NCBI RefSeq assembly: GCF_012689525.1
Contig: NZ_CP051514.1
Location: forward strand, 2,170,001 to 2,234,000
DNA length: 64,000 nucleotides
Direction: 5' to 3'
DNA from: Paraburkholderia aromaticivorans
GTDB lineage: Bacteria; Pseudomonadota; Gammaproteobacteria; Burkholderiales; Burkholderiaceae
In this document: piece after piece, positions 53,101 to 61,588 of the stretch
How the letters are laid out: each line of letters starts with the position of its first letter
Position numbering within the stretch: position 1 is the stretch's first letter
Made by a program: the position numbers and the translations under genes
The notes under the pieces: model-generated
What the model saw: only the letters and a program-made list of their open reading frames with translations
Databases searched by the model: none
Told to the model about the DNA's origin: nothing

Positions 53101-53534
53101 GCAAAGAGCGCTGTACCCCCATCGCGAAATCCACTCGCGCCGTACTGAAAGCGTGGCTGCGAGAACCACAACGCGGCGATGGCGCAGTACTTTTTCCCAG
53201 CGAGCGGGGTGAACGCCTCAGTGTCCATGGTGTGCAGTACTTGCTAAACAAGCACCGCAAAACCGCGTGTGAAGTTTGCCCGTCATTGAAGCAGAAGCGG
53301 GTCACTGTCCACTGTTTGAGACACACTATGGCCATGGACCTTCTGCAATCAGGCGTTCGTCGCTCGGTCATCGCGTTGTGGCTCGGGCATGAATCGGTGG
53401 AAACCACGGAGATCTATGTCGAAGCGACCCTTGCGATGAAGGAACAGGCCCTTGCGAAAGCAACTCCGCGACGCGGCACGCCAGGACGCTTCAAGCCGAC
53501 AGACGAACTCCTCGGCTTCCTGAACAGTCTTTAA
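53077..53534 (+). pseudogene. RIT 1 tyrosine recombinase C, 3' part
   Basis: This is the C-terminal catalytic half: RKERCTPIAKSTRAVLKAWL, FPSERGERLSVHGVQYLLNK, HCLRHTMAMDLLQSGV and LGHESVETTEIYVEATLAMK. It is open from the RIT 2 junction and in frame with the 5' part at 49027-49591. A TTG at 53091 could serve as a start, but a lone catalytic half is unlikely to be useful. Confidence 0.85.
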
Positions 53535-53544
53535 CCTCACCAAA

Positions 53545-53632
53545 TTATGTCGGGTGATCGCTTGAGCGATCTGCTTGACGACCCCGCAATCTTCGGTCGA
53601 TCGTCGAGGTTCAATTGTGTCACCCGACATAA
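53545..53632. repeat. Subterminal inverted pair at the right end of RIT 1
   Basis: TTATGTCGGGTGA (53545-53557) and TCACCCGACATAA (53620-53632) are perfect 13-bp inverted copies, 62 bases apart. The outer copy overlaps the terminal repeat. The space between contains a second small palindrome (GATCGCT TG AGCGATC). Confidence 0.85.
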
Positions 53633-53639
53633 CCCGGAA

Positions 53640-54365
53640 GGGTACATAGTGACGCAGCGTATGCATGGATACGCGCTTGCCGAGGTGTGCCTCTTCTGCG
53701 GCGGCATGGATGGCGCGGTTCAGTTGCCGCGTGCTGAGCGGGTCCACCGGATCGAGGCCGGGAAACAGCCAGCCGCCTTCGAGCATGCGACCCTGCGCAT
53801 GGGCCACGCGCCACCAGACACGCAGGCGCTCGAGCAGGACCGGCGAGAGCATCGCGTAGCGGTCGCGGCGGCCCTTGCCCTGCTCGATGCGCAGCGTCAT
53901 GCGCTGGCTGTCGACGTCGCCGACCTTCAGCGCCACCACTTCGCTCGCACGCAGCCCGGCGCCGTAGGCGACCGACAGCGCAGTCTGATGCTTCAGGTTC
54001 CCGGCTGCCGCGATGAGCCGGCGCACCTCGTCCGGGCTCAGGATAACGGGCAACGTACGGGGCACACGAACGGGTTGCATCCTGGCCATCAGCTGAGGCT
54101 GGTCAAGCGTGACGTCGAAGAAGAACTTCAGTCCGGAGATCGCGGCGTTGAGCGAAACCGGCGACGTGCCGTGATCGACCAGATGCAGCTGGTAATTCCG
54201 GAGGTCCTCGACAGTAGCAGTATCGGGTGAACGCCCGAGAAACCTGGCAAACTGGCGTACGGCACGCAGATATCCGGACTGGGTCCTGGGTGCGAACTTG
54301 CGCATGCGCATGTCATCAACCATGCGCCGGCGCAGCGCGCTGATGCCCGGGTCGGAAGAGGTCAT
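53640..54365 (-). pseudogene. Tyrosine recombinase (IS91-associated integrase type), truncated by RIT 1
   Basis: The first about 235 residues are a normal integrase: MRKFAPRTQSGYLRAVRQFA, NLKHQTALSVAYGAGLRASE, VKVGD-type strand (VALKVGDVDSQRMTLRI), and KRVSMHTLRH. Immediately after that His the RIT 1 end begins and the native SFATHLLE... with the Tyr nucleophile is missing. The annotated frame runs on into RIT 1 sequence to 53349. The protein resembles integrases that sit beside IS91-type transposases. None is adjacent here. Confidence 0.85.
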
Positions 54366-54471
54366 GATGGGGCTCCTGCTGGAGAACGATGCGGATTGCC
54401 TCAGTCACCAACATAACCACCGGCGCCACTGACCTGTCATATCCTGCCAGAGACCGGAGGGAGCCCCTTAC

Positions 54472-54485
54472 CGCGCGAGCGGTTT
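54472..54485 (+). terminator. GNRA-capped hairpin at the intron insertion site
   Basis: CGC-GCGA-GCG, extended by flanking A-C and G-T pairs, forms a terminator-like stem-loop with a GCGA tetraloop followed by TTTA. It directly precedes the group II intron 5' end, as expected for group IIC introns, which insert after terminator hairpins. Confidence 0.5.
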
Positions 54486-54933
54486 AGTGTACGCCCGTGA
54501 TGGCGTGCCATTTGCAGGGTGCAAGTCCCTGCCGGAGTTGGCCACAGCTCCGTAGCTGAAGGTAACTGCGTCGTCGTGAGGCGGGGTGGGGAGTAACCGG
54601 AAGCGAACTGTCGGTCCGTAGGTTAACGAACCTGTTTCGGCGGGGTATGGCGGCGAGCCTGCACTAAAGTGGCGAAGCCTGGAAGTAACACAGCACGCTG
54701 TCATGGCGGATAAAGCGGTGCGGTGGCGTACCACGTGGTTGAGGACGGAACGATGGGATGGTGGCACGAAGCAAGCGGGGAGACCTGCCGGCGAGGTGAA
54801 CGCTGGCAGGAGTCAGAGTCCCGATAGTACTGCACACGGAAGAGTCGAGCCGTGGAAACCTGCGTCAGAGCAAAAGGCGCACTAGGGAAGCGGGGCAGGA
54901 AAGTTGATAGCAAAAGACCGGAAGGAAGCAGAG

Positions 54934-56271
54934 ATGAAGATCGAAGCATCGCCAGTGTCGGAAACGACTAGACGAGATGCAGACGCGCTGGGAAGCTGCG
55001 TGCAGCGGAAATTCGCGTCAGCTTCAATCTGGACGGACGCTATGTTGGCTGCTCTACGAAACGGAGTTAAAGGAGGTAAGTGGCACAGTCTGATTGACAA
55101 GGTGTTTCGTCTGGACACGCTCGCGCTGGGGTGGGCTCAGGTCGAGAAGAACGCCGGGGCGGCGGGAGTGGACCGCATGAGCGTGAAGCGATTCGCGCAA
55201 GCGCGGGACCGCTACCTTGCTGAACTGGCGCAAGCATTGCAGGATGGTAGCTATCGCCCGCAGCCGGTGCGGCGCGTCTACATACCGAAAGGTAAAGGAC
55301 GTCGTCCGCTCGGTATACCCGCTGTAAAGGATCGCGTCGTTCAGGCGGCCCTGAAGCTGGTAATCGAGCCGATCTTTGAGCATGAGTTCGAGCCGAGAAG
55401 CTACGGCTTTCGCCCGGGCTTGGGTTGCAAGGATGCGCTGCGCGAAGTGGACCGGCATGTGAAAGCGGGCTACTGCTGGGTGGTCGATGCCGACCTGCAA
55501 AGCTATTTTGACTCGATTCCACACTCACCTCTTCTTGCGAGAGTGGCAGGGCGAATCTCGGACGGCCGGGTTCTGGAACTCATCCAGTACTTTCTCAAGC
55601 AAGACATCATGGAAGACATGACGCGCTGGACGCCGACTTCCGGCAGTCCTCAAGGGGCGGTTGTCAGCCCCTTGTTGGCAAATCTGTACCTGCACGAGCT
55701 TGACGTGGAAATGCGACAGGCAGGGCTGGTCATGGTGCGCTACGCGGATGACGCCGTGGTGTTATGCCGTACCCGTGAGGAAGCGGAAGCTGCACTCACT
55801 CGCATGCGGGCTTGGGTGGATGCGAACGGCTTGACACTGCACCCTGACAAAACCCACGTTGGGGATTGCCGGCTGGAGGGTCATGGGTTCGAGTTTCTGG
55901 GCTACCGGTTCGAGGAGGGCCAACGTTGGGTGCGCAAGAAGAGTCTCATGGGGCTGCGGGATAAAATCCGGGCCCTGACCAGGCGTAACCGGGGTGACTC
56001 GATCGAGGACACCATTGCCTCGATCAATCCCCTCCTGCGTGGCTGGTTCGGCTATTTCCGGCATGCCCATCGATACACCTTCTCGTCCGTCGATGGCTTT
56101 GTTCGTCGCCGTCTACGAGCGATCCTGCGCCGACAGCTTCATCGTCCGGGTCAGGGTCGATGCCTTCGCGATCACACGCGATGGCCAAATGCCTTCTTCG
56201 CTAATCTTGGGCTGTTCACGATGTCCGAGGCCCTTCGATTGGCGCGCCAATCCCGATGTGGAAACAACTGA
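54934..56271 (+). CDS. ltrA: Group II intron reverse transcriptase/maturase
   Basis: The 445-residue intron-encoded protein starts at an ATG after GAAGGAAGCAGAG. Reverse transcriptase blocks are visible: KNAGAAGVDRMSV, RPLGIPAVKDRVVQAAL, PRSYGFRPG, VDADLQSYFDSIPH, GSPQGAVVSPLLANLYLHELD and the catalytic MVRYADDAVVL (YADD). A maturase X domain follows (INPLLRGWFGYFRHAH). No HNH endonuclease domain is present, as in class C proteins. It aids splicing and retrohoming. Confidence 0.95.
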   Translation: MKIEASPVSETTRRDADALGSCVQRKFASASIWTDAMLAALRNGVKGGKWHSLIDKVFRLDTLALGWAQVEKNAGAAGVDRMSVKRFAQARDRYLAELAQALQDGSYRPQPVRRVYIPKGKGRRPLGIPAVKDRVVQAALKLVIEPIFEHEFEPRSYGFRPGLGCKDALREVDRHVKAGYCWVVDADLQSYFDSIPHSPLLARVAGRISDGRVLELIQYFLKQDIMEDMTRWTPTSGSPQGAVVSPLLANLYLHELDVEMRQAGLVMVRYADDAVVLCRTREEAEAALTRMRAWVDANGLTLHPDKTHVGDCRLEGHGFEFLGYRFEEGQRWVRKKSLMGLRDKIRALTRRNRGDSIEDTIASINPLLRGWFGYFRHAHRYTFSSVDGFVRRRLRAILRRQLHRPGQGRCLRDHTRWPNAFFANLGLFTMSEALRLARQSRCGNN

Positions 56272-56276
56272 CTGGA

Positions 56277-56309
56277 GAGCCCGTCGCGGGAAAACTGCAC
56301 ACCGGGTTC
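56277..56309 (+). ncRNA. Group II intron domain V
   Basis: GAGCCCG...CGGGTTC pairs form the short domain V hairpin with the AAAACTGCACAC internal part, followed by domain VI and the 3' splice site. It is 6 bp after the maturase stop. Confidence 0.8.
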
Positions 56310-56361
56310 GGAGGGAGGGGACGGCGATCGCCGTTTCCTACCCCTATCCCATTCGACTTAG

Positions 56362-57748
56362 TACTACAGCCGTAGATTTTTTACTATACTAACAATATTT
56401 AGTACTACTACATGAGAAAGCGATGCATTCGACGGCAATAGCGTGGGAGCGTGAACTGGAGGCGCTACATCAGCGGCTCGGAGAACTGTTCAGGCGACCC
56501 GAGCCCCGACATCGGTCTCTCGCTTACCTGAAGGGCCTGCTGGGCACAGTCGAGCGCAAGAACGGCTGGCAACTCGCCGAATGGATCGGCGAAGAAACGC
56601 CTGATGGCGTGCAGCACCTGCTCGAGCGGGCGCAATGGGATGCGGATGGCGCGCGCGATGTGCTCCGGGAGTACGTCGTTGAACAACTGGGCGAGCGCGA
56701 CGCGGTGCTGGTTGTGGACGAGACCGGCTTCGTCAAGAAGGGGCAGCACTCGGCCGGTGTGCAACGCCAGTACAGTGGCACCGCAGGCCGTATCGAGAAC
56801 AGCCAGATCGGCGTGTTCCTCTGCTATGCCGGTCGCGGCGGCAGCGCGTTTATCGACCGCGAACTGTATGTGCCCAAGGCGTGGACCGATGACCGTGTGC
56901 GCTGCGAGGCAGCGGGCATTCCCAAGGCGGTGGAGTTTGCAACGAAGCCGCAGCTCGCGCGCAGCATGCTTGAGCGGGCGCTGGACGCAGGTGTGCCGTG
57001 CGGCTGGGTCACGGGTGATGAAGTCTACGGCGGCGACCGTCACCTGCGGCTGTGGCTCGAGTCGCGCGGCCAGTCTTTCGTACTGGCCGTCGCGAAGAAC
57101 GAACCCCTGTGGTGGCAGGGTCCCGACTACGTACGGTCCGACCGGATCGCCGAAGCCTTGCCGGCACGGGCATGGCGACGCCTGTCAGCAGGTGCCGGCG
57201 CCAAAGGCGAGCGCCTGTATGACTGGGCGTTGACTCCGCTGTGGCGTCTGCAGATCACCACAGAAGAGCGCCGCTTCGGGCATTACCTGCTGGTGCGGCG
57301 CAGCCTGGACGAGCAACGCGAGCATGCGTATTACGTCGTATACGCCCCGCGCAGCAAAGCCACACGGCAAACCCTGGTCAACGTCGCGGGCCGCAGGTGG
57401 GAAATCGAAACCGGCTTCGAGGCAACCAAAGGCGAATGCGGGCTCGATCAATACGAGGTACGCCAATGGCAGGGCTGGTACCGTCACATCACGCTGGCGC
57501 TGCTGGCCCATGCCGCGCTCGTCACCCTGCGGGTGCGCGCCAAAAAAAACACCTGAAGATTCGGTGCCGCTCAGTGTGCAGGAGATCCGCCGGCTACTGT
57601 GCCGCCTCCTATGGCGCGGAGCTCACTCCATCGAGTACGTCCTGGCCTGGTCGGCATGGCGGCGCAGGCACCAGTACCGCGCCCAGCAGTGTCACTACCG
57701 GCGCCGCGGCTGCGTACCTCCTGCTTTGTTTTATCTACGGCTGTAGTA
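56362..57748 (+). mobile_element. IS701-family insertion sequence A
   Basis: Perfect 16-bp terminal inverted repeats (TACTACAGCCGTAGAT at 56362-56377 and its complement at 57733-57748) flank a DDE transposase. TTAG lies directly outside both ends (56358-56361 and 57749-57752), matching the YTAR target of IS701 elements. The element is 1387 bp. Confidence 0.92.
56423..57556 (+). CDS. IS701-family transposase (A), frame changes at an A8 run
   Basis: The 377-residue frame is a DDE transposase: VLVVDETGFVKKGQHSAGVQ with the first Asp, WVTGDEVYGG with the second, and RRWEIETGFEATKGECGLDQ with the Glu. It ends just after a run of eight A at 57542-57549. In the frame reached by dropping one A the sequence continues SVPLSVQEIRRLLCRLLWRG and RRRHQYRAQQCHYRRRG to 57746, the usual family C-terminus. 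Slippage at this run probably makes the full protein. Confidence 0.9.
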   Translation: MHSTAIAWERELEALHQRLGELFRRPEPRHRSLAYLKGLLGTVERKNGWQLAEWIGEETPDGVQHLLERAQWDADGARDVLREYVVEQLGERDAVLVVDETGFVKKGQHSAGVQRQYSGTAGRIENSQIGVFLCYAGRGGSAFIDRELYVPKAWTDDRVRCEAAGIPKAVEFATKPQLARSMLERALDAGVPCGWVTGDEVYGGDRHLRLWLESRGQSFVLAVAKNEPLWWQGPDYVRSDRIAEALPARAWRRLSAGAGAKGERLYDWALTPLWRLQITTEERRFGHYLLVRRSLDEQREHAYYVVYAPRSKATRQTLVNVAGRRWEIETGFEATKGECGLDQYEVRQWQGWYRHITLALLAHAALVTLRVRAKKNT

Positions 57749-57751
57749 TTA

Positions 57752-58664
57752 GAAGCTGTTGCGAAATTAGTTAAACATTGGCTTGAGTCGCGTCCAGCAA
57801 ATCAAGGCACAAGCCAGAGACAGGAAGGCTTCATGGACATGGGCATAGCGTTCGTAGCGAATCTTCAGGCGTCGGAACGAGTGAAGCCAGGCAATCGAGC
57901 GCTCGACTGGCCAACGCGTTTTACCCAGGCCACTGCCATGGGGCGAGCCAATCTTTGCGAGTACCGGCGTGATGCCGCGTTCTCTCAAACGCTGCCGGTG
58001 CGGTTCCGAGCTGTAGCCCCGGTCGCCCTGAACGATTTGCGGTTTATGCAGTGGACGTCCCCGCTTGCCGCGAATGTGTGGAATGGCATCGACGAGTGCA
58101 TCAAGCTGGGTGACGTCGTGACGGTTCGCCCCGGTCAGGATGACCGCGAGCGGGAGGCCTTTCGCGTCGACGATGAGGTGGTGTTTGCTGCCGAGCTTGC
58201 GCCGGTCCGTTGGATTCGGGCCGGTTTTTTTCCCGCCAGCATCGCACGAATCGACGAGCTGTCCACAAGCACTCGTGACAGGTCGATTTCGCCACGACGA
58301 CGCAGTTCGGCCAGCAACGCTTCGTGGATGCGTTGCCAGACTCCTGCTTCTTGCCATGCCACGAGCCGTCGCCAGCAGGCGGTGCCCGAACCGCATCCCA
58401 TCTCTTGCGGTAGCAGGTTCCACGCAATGCCCGAGCGCAACACGAATACGATGCCGGTTAGAACGGCTCGGTCCGGTGTCGGTTTTCGACCGGCATATTG
58501 GCGATTGCGCGGTGCTCGCGCAGGCAGCAGCGGTTCGATGAGTGACCACAATTCGTCGTCTATCAGTTCTTTCGGCATCGCTTCCTGTCAGGCAAAACAA
58601 GACAGAAAGTTAACACCAAGTCGGAAAAGTTAACAGCCCCAAAACTTAATTTCGCAACAGCTTC
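57752..58664 (-). mobile_element. IS5-family (IS427-like) insertion sequence
   Basis: The ends GAAGCTGTTGCGAAATTA (left, from 57752) and their inverted match (to 58664) enclose a two-frame transposase. TTA flanks each side (57749-57751 and 58665-58667). The element of 913 bp sits exactly at the right-hand TTAG of IS701 element A. Confidence 0.9.
57767..58578 (-). CDS. IS5-family transposase, two frames joined by -1 frameshift
   Basis: Frame A (58578 down to about 58225) gives LIDDELWSLIEPLLPARAPR, GRKPTPDRAVLTGIVFVLRS and GEIDLSRVLVDSSSIRAMLA with the first Asp. Frame B gives KLGSKHHLIVDAKGLPLAVI, VQGDRGYSSEPHRQRLRERG and VERSIAWLHSFRRLKIRYER. They meet at seven A (complement of 58225-58231), the known slippery site type for IS427 elements. 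A -1 shift joins them into one protein of about 270 residues. Confidence 0.88.
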
Positions 58665-58668
58665 TTAG

Positions 58669-60127
58669 TTTTACTGTGTCATAAATTTATGCCATTATAG
58701 AACCTTCTTCAGATTTGGCATGAGGAAACAATGGACGCGAAATCGTCGTTCGATGAGTACCTGGAACATCTCTGTGAAGCGCTCGGACACAGCGATCGCA
58801 ATGCAGGGCTGGTGGGGTACTGCCAAGGCTTGATGTTGCCGCTGCGGCGTAAGAGTGTTGAGCCGCTGGCCGCTCACCTTGAACCCGAACGTGTCAGCGC
58901 GCGCCACCAGTCCTTACATCACTTTGTTTCGAAGTCGGAATGGTCAGACGCTGCTTTGCTTGAGCAGGTCAGGCGTTGGGTATTGCCACACATGAATCCG
59001 GCCAACGGACTGTTCTGGATCATTGACGACACCGGCTTTCCGAAACAGGGCAAACATTCGGTAGGCGTCGCACGGCAATACTGCGGGCAGTTAGGAAAGC
59101 AGGACAACTGTCAGGTCGCAGTGAGCTTGTCGGTCGCCACGGAGGACGCCAGTTTGCCCGTCGCATACCAACTCTATTTGCCCCATGAATGGAGCGAAGA
59201 TCCGGCACGATGTCAGCGCGCTGGCGTGCCTGATGAAATCGCGTTTTCGACCAAGCCGCAAATGGCGGCAACACAACTGCGTGAAGCGCGCGAAAGCGGC
59301 GCGCCTGACGGTATTGTGCTGGCAGACGCCGGTTACGGGAACGACAGTGTCTTCCGTGACGCCATCAGCGAACTGGGATTAACTTACGCAGTGGGCATTC
59401 AGTCCAGCGCCCGCGTCTGGGCTCCCGGCACGGCACCTCTGAGTGTTGAGCCGCCCATCGGGCAGCCTGGACGGCCGCGCAAACTGCTGCGCCGTGCGCC
59501 CGGTCACGAGCCAGTATCAGTCAAAGCGCTTGCGCGTGGTCTTGATGCTTCTTCCTACCGCATGATCAACTGGCGCGAAGGAACCCGCACCATCCTGAGT
59601 TCCAGATTTGCCGCTGTACGTGTACGGACATCGCACCGTGACTATTGGCGCGCTACACAGCGCGATGAGCAATGGCTCCTGATTGAATGGCCTCAGGGCG
59701 ACCCTGAACCGGCTAAATATTGGCTCGCAACACTTCCGGAAGTGACGTCCCTCGAACGTCTGGTCAGTGTCGCGAAGATGCGCTGGCGTATCGAGCGCGA
59801 CTACCAGGATCTGAAGCAGGAGTTCGGTCTGGGCCATTTCGAAGGCCGCAGTTGGCGTGGGTTTCACCATCATGCGTCGCTTTGCATCGCGGCCTACGGT
59901 TTTCTGGTTGCACAGCGCCTGATTCAGGGCGCTGGTAAAAAAAACTTCGCCATCGGCAGCCTCTTTACCTTACCCGACGATTATGTGCCACGGGGCTCCC
60001 CAGCGCGCCCAACGACATGTGGCTGATTCGATTGCCAGCTTGCGCTGGCGGCTCGCAGCCTACATCGCCCAACGCCTTCGACGATGTCCGTTCTGCTCTT
60101 CATCAAATATCTTGTGACACAGTAAAA
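58669..60127 (+). mobile_element. IS701-family insertion sequence B
   Basis: The ends TTTTACTGTGTCA (58669 on) and its inverted copy ending at 60127 flank a different IS701-type transposase. TTAG lies at 58665-58668 and again at 60128-60131. The left TTAG is shared with the right target copy of the IS5-type element. The element is 1459 bp. Confidence 0.9.
58731..60026 (+). CDS. IS701-family transposase (B), frame changes at an A8 run
   Basis: The 431-residue frame has FWIIDDTGFPKQGKHSVGVA with the first Asp, GIVLADAGYGND with the second and RWRIERDYQDLKQEFGLGHF with the Glu. It ends soon after a run of eight A (about 59938-59945), in an unnatural tail (YVPRGSPARPTTCG). Dropping one A gives a frame reading RHVADSIASLRWRLAAYIAQ and RLRRCPFC to a TGA at 60115-60117. 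The same pattern occurs in element A, so slippage seems to be a shared feature. Confidence 0.9.
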   Translation: MDAKSSFDEYLEHLCEALGHSDRNAGLVGYCQGLMLPLRRKSVEPLAAHLEPERVSARHQSLHHFVSKSEWSDAALLEQVRRWVLPHMNPANGLFWIIDDTGFPKQGKHSVGVARQYCGQLGKQDNCQVAVSLSVATEDASLPVAYQLYLPHEWSEDPARCQRAGVPDEIAFSTKPQMAATQLREARESGAPDGIVLADAGYGNDSVFRDAISELGLTYAVGIQSSARVWAPGTAPLSVEPPIGQPGRPRKLLRRAPGHEPVSVKALARGLDASSYRMINWREGTRTILSSRFAAVRVRTSHRDYWRATQRDEQWLLIEWPQGDPEPAKYWLATLPEVTSLERLVSVAKMRWRIERDYQDLKQEFGLGHFEGRSWRGFHHHASLCIAAYGFLVAQRLIQGAGKKNFAIGSLFTLPDDYVPRGSPARPTTCG

Positions 60128-60131
60128 TTAG

Positions 60132-60469
60132 GCCGATCCGCCGGCCGATGCGACTGACGCCATCCGCGCGCGAAGGTCCGTTGCCCGGGTCGGGGCGACG
60201 GCAGAACGTCCGCGTCACGGCGTGGGTCAAGGTCGTAGATAGCCGCTCGCCGTCTTCGAGGGCGGGAAGCACCCAAGCGTTTCCGGTCATACGCGGCCGG
60301 GCTAGCATGACGGCCGCTTGCAAGGCAATTCGGTCATCCGCTTACGCGAGGACGCGGTCGGGTTGTTGGTCCACGTATCTGGTGTCAACTAAAATTGCTA
60401 CGCGGCGGCCGGAGCAATTGTCGCCAGACACCCGCCTGGTACACGCCGTCCGCCACACAGGAGCTGGTC
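60132..60469. other. Intergenic, no supported gene
   Basis: These 338 bases follow the last IS and lead to the acyltransferase. No protein-like frame with a start signal is seen. The acyltransferase promoter should be here. Confidence 0.35.
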
Positions 60470-61345
60470 GTGCAACGATTCGGTCATCTGCTCGTCGTAG
60501 CTTTACTTCGTGCGCTCTCGATACTTCCGTACAAACTGGTCGCAAGACTTGGCAGCGCGATCGGCGCGGCCCTGTATGCGATTCCCAGCCGCCGCAAACA
60601 TATAGTCCTTGTCAATCTGCACCTGTGCTTTCCCGCAAAGTCGGAACATGAACGCGATGAGCTTGCAAGGGAACACTTCCGGCATGTTGTGCGCAGCTAT
60701 CTCGAACGAGGCGTTCAATGGTTTGGTAGCGCGCAAAGGATCAGGAATCTCGTCCAGATTGAAAGCGCGATTGATCTCGAAGACAGGAACGCTCCGCCCA
60801 CGATCTTTATGGGGTTTCATTTCGTAGGCATCGAAATCGGATGCCTGATTTATTCACTGAAGATGCCTGCCGCTTCCTTGTACACGCACATGTCCAACAC
60901 GCATCTTTGCGATCTGGCCAGGAGGCAGCGCGGCCGGTTCGGTGCAGAGATGATCGAACGTTCGACCAGCGCGAGGAAGATCGTGCGACTCCTTCGCGAG
61001 GGCAAACCGGTCATGCTTGCTGCGGACATGGACCATGGCGTCGAAAACTCTGTCTTTGTGCCTTTCTTTGGTGTCCCTGCGTGCACGCTAACCTCTGTTT
61101 CAAGACTCGCGAGAATGGGGCGCGCGCGGGTTGTGCCGTTCGTCACGGAAGTACTGCCGGACTTCAAAGGGTATCGGTTGACCGTTTTTCCGCCGCTGAG
61201 CGATTTCCCGTCGGGAAGTGACGCCCATGATGCGCATAGGATGAATGCGTTTCTTGAAACGCAGATAATGAAAATTCCCGCCCAGTATTACTGGGTGCAT
61301 CGACGCTTCAAACATCGTCCACCGGGGATGCCCGCGGTATATTGA
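60470..61345 (+). CDS. Lipid A biosynthesis acyltransferase (LpxL/HtrB family)
   Basis: The 291-residue protein starts with GTG at 60470 after CAGGAG. It has an N-terminal membrane anchor and the acyltransferase motif GFHFVGIEIG (HxxxxE), with MLAADMDHGVENSVFVPFFG and RMGRARVVPFV further on. LpxL-type enzymes add a secondary acyl chain to lipid A at the inner membrane. Related proteins also acylate ornithine lipids or aryl polyenes, so lipid A is the likely, not certain, substrate. It stands alone next to the mobile region. Confidence 0.87.
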   Translation: MQRFGHLLVVALLRALSILPYKLVARLGSAIGAALYAIPSRRKHIVLVNLHLCFPAKSEHERDELAREHFRHVVRSYLERGVQWFGSAQRIRNLVQIESAIDLEDRNAPPTIFMGFHFVGIEIGCLIYSLKMPAASLYTHMSNTHLCDLARRQRGRFGAEMIERSTSARKIVRLLREGKPVMLAADMDHGVENSVFVPFFGVPACTLTSVSRLARMGRARVVPFVTEVLPDFKGYRLTVFPPLSDFPSGSDAHDAHRMNAFLETQIMKIPAQYYWVHRRFKHRPPGMPAVY

Positions 61346-61588
61346 TCGTGGAAAGCGCCAGGTCATTTTTAAGGGCCAGCAAGCTCCTGATGCCCGCAAA
61401 CGAGACGATGAGAACGCGCATGCCTACCAGTCACCCGACGGACGTGATCCGCGCATGGATATCAGTTGCGAGGGGTGCAGACGACATCGACTGTCCGCGT
61501 GAAGACGGGGGCTACCGTCCCAGGGCCGAACATGGTCTGACCCAGACCGTGCGATCGCTAATTCCGCAGGCCGAACAGAGAGGTAATC

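Larger units (their letters stand above)
46721..53651. mobile_element. RIT (recombinase in trio) element 1, interrupted by RIT element 2
   Basis: The ends 46721-46746 and 53626-53651 are perfect 26-bp inverted repeats (starting CACTATGTACCCTTCCGGGT). Between them lie three overlapping plus-strand tyrosine recombinase genes, the definition of a RIT element. The third gene is split by RIT element 2. Without that insert the element is 3446 bp, close to the 3485 bp of element 2. It sits inside the HTLRH box of another recombinase gene (53640-54365) on its right side. Confidence 0.88.
54487..56346 (+). mobile_element. Group IIC intron
   Basis: The 5' part (54487 onward, GTGTACGCCCGTGATGGCG...) carries the conserved ribozyme stretch with GTGCAAGTCCCTG, GAAGGTAACTGCGTCGTCGT and GTTAACGAACCTGTTTCGGC seen in bacterial group II introns. 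A maturase gene fills domain IV. Domain V is at 56277-56309 and the 3' end is near CTACCCCTAT. The short domain V, the maturase type and the upstream hairpin mark it as class C. The exact ends are estimates. Confidence 0.85.
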
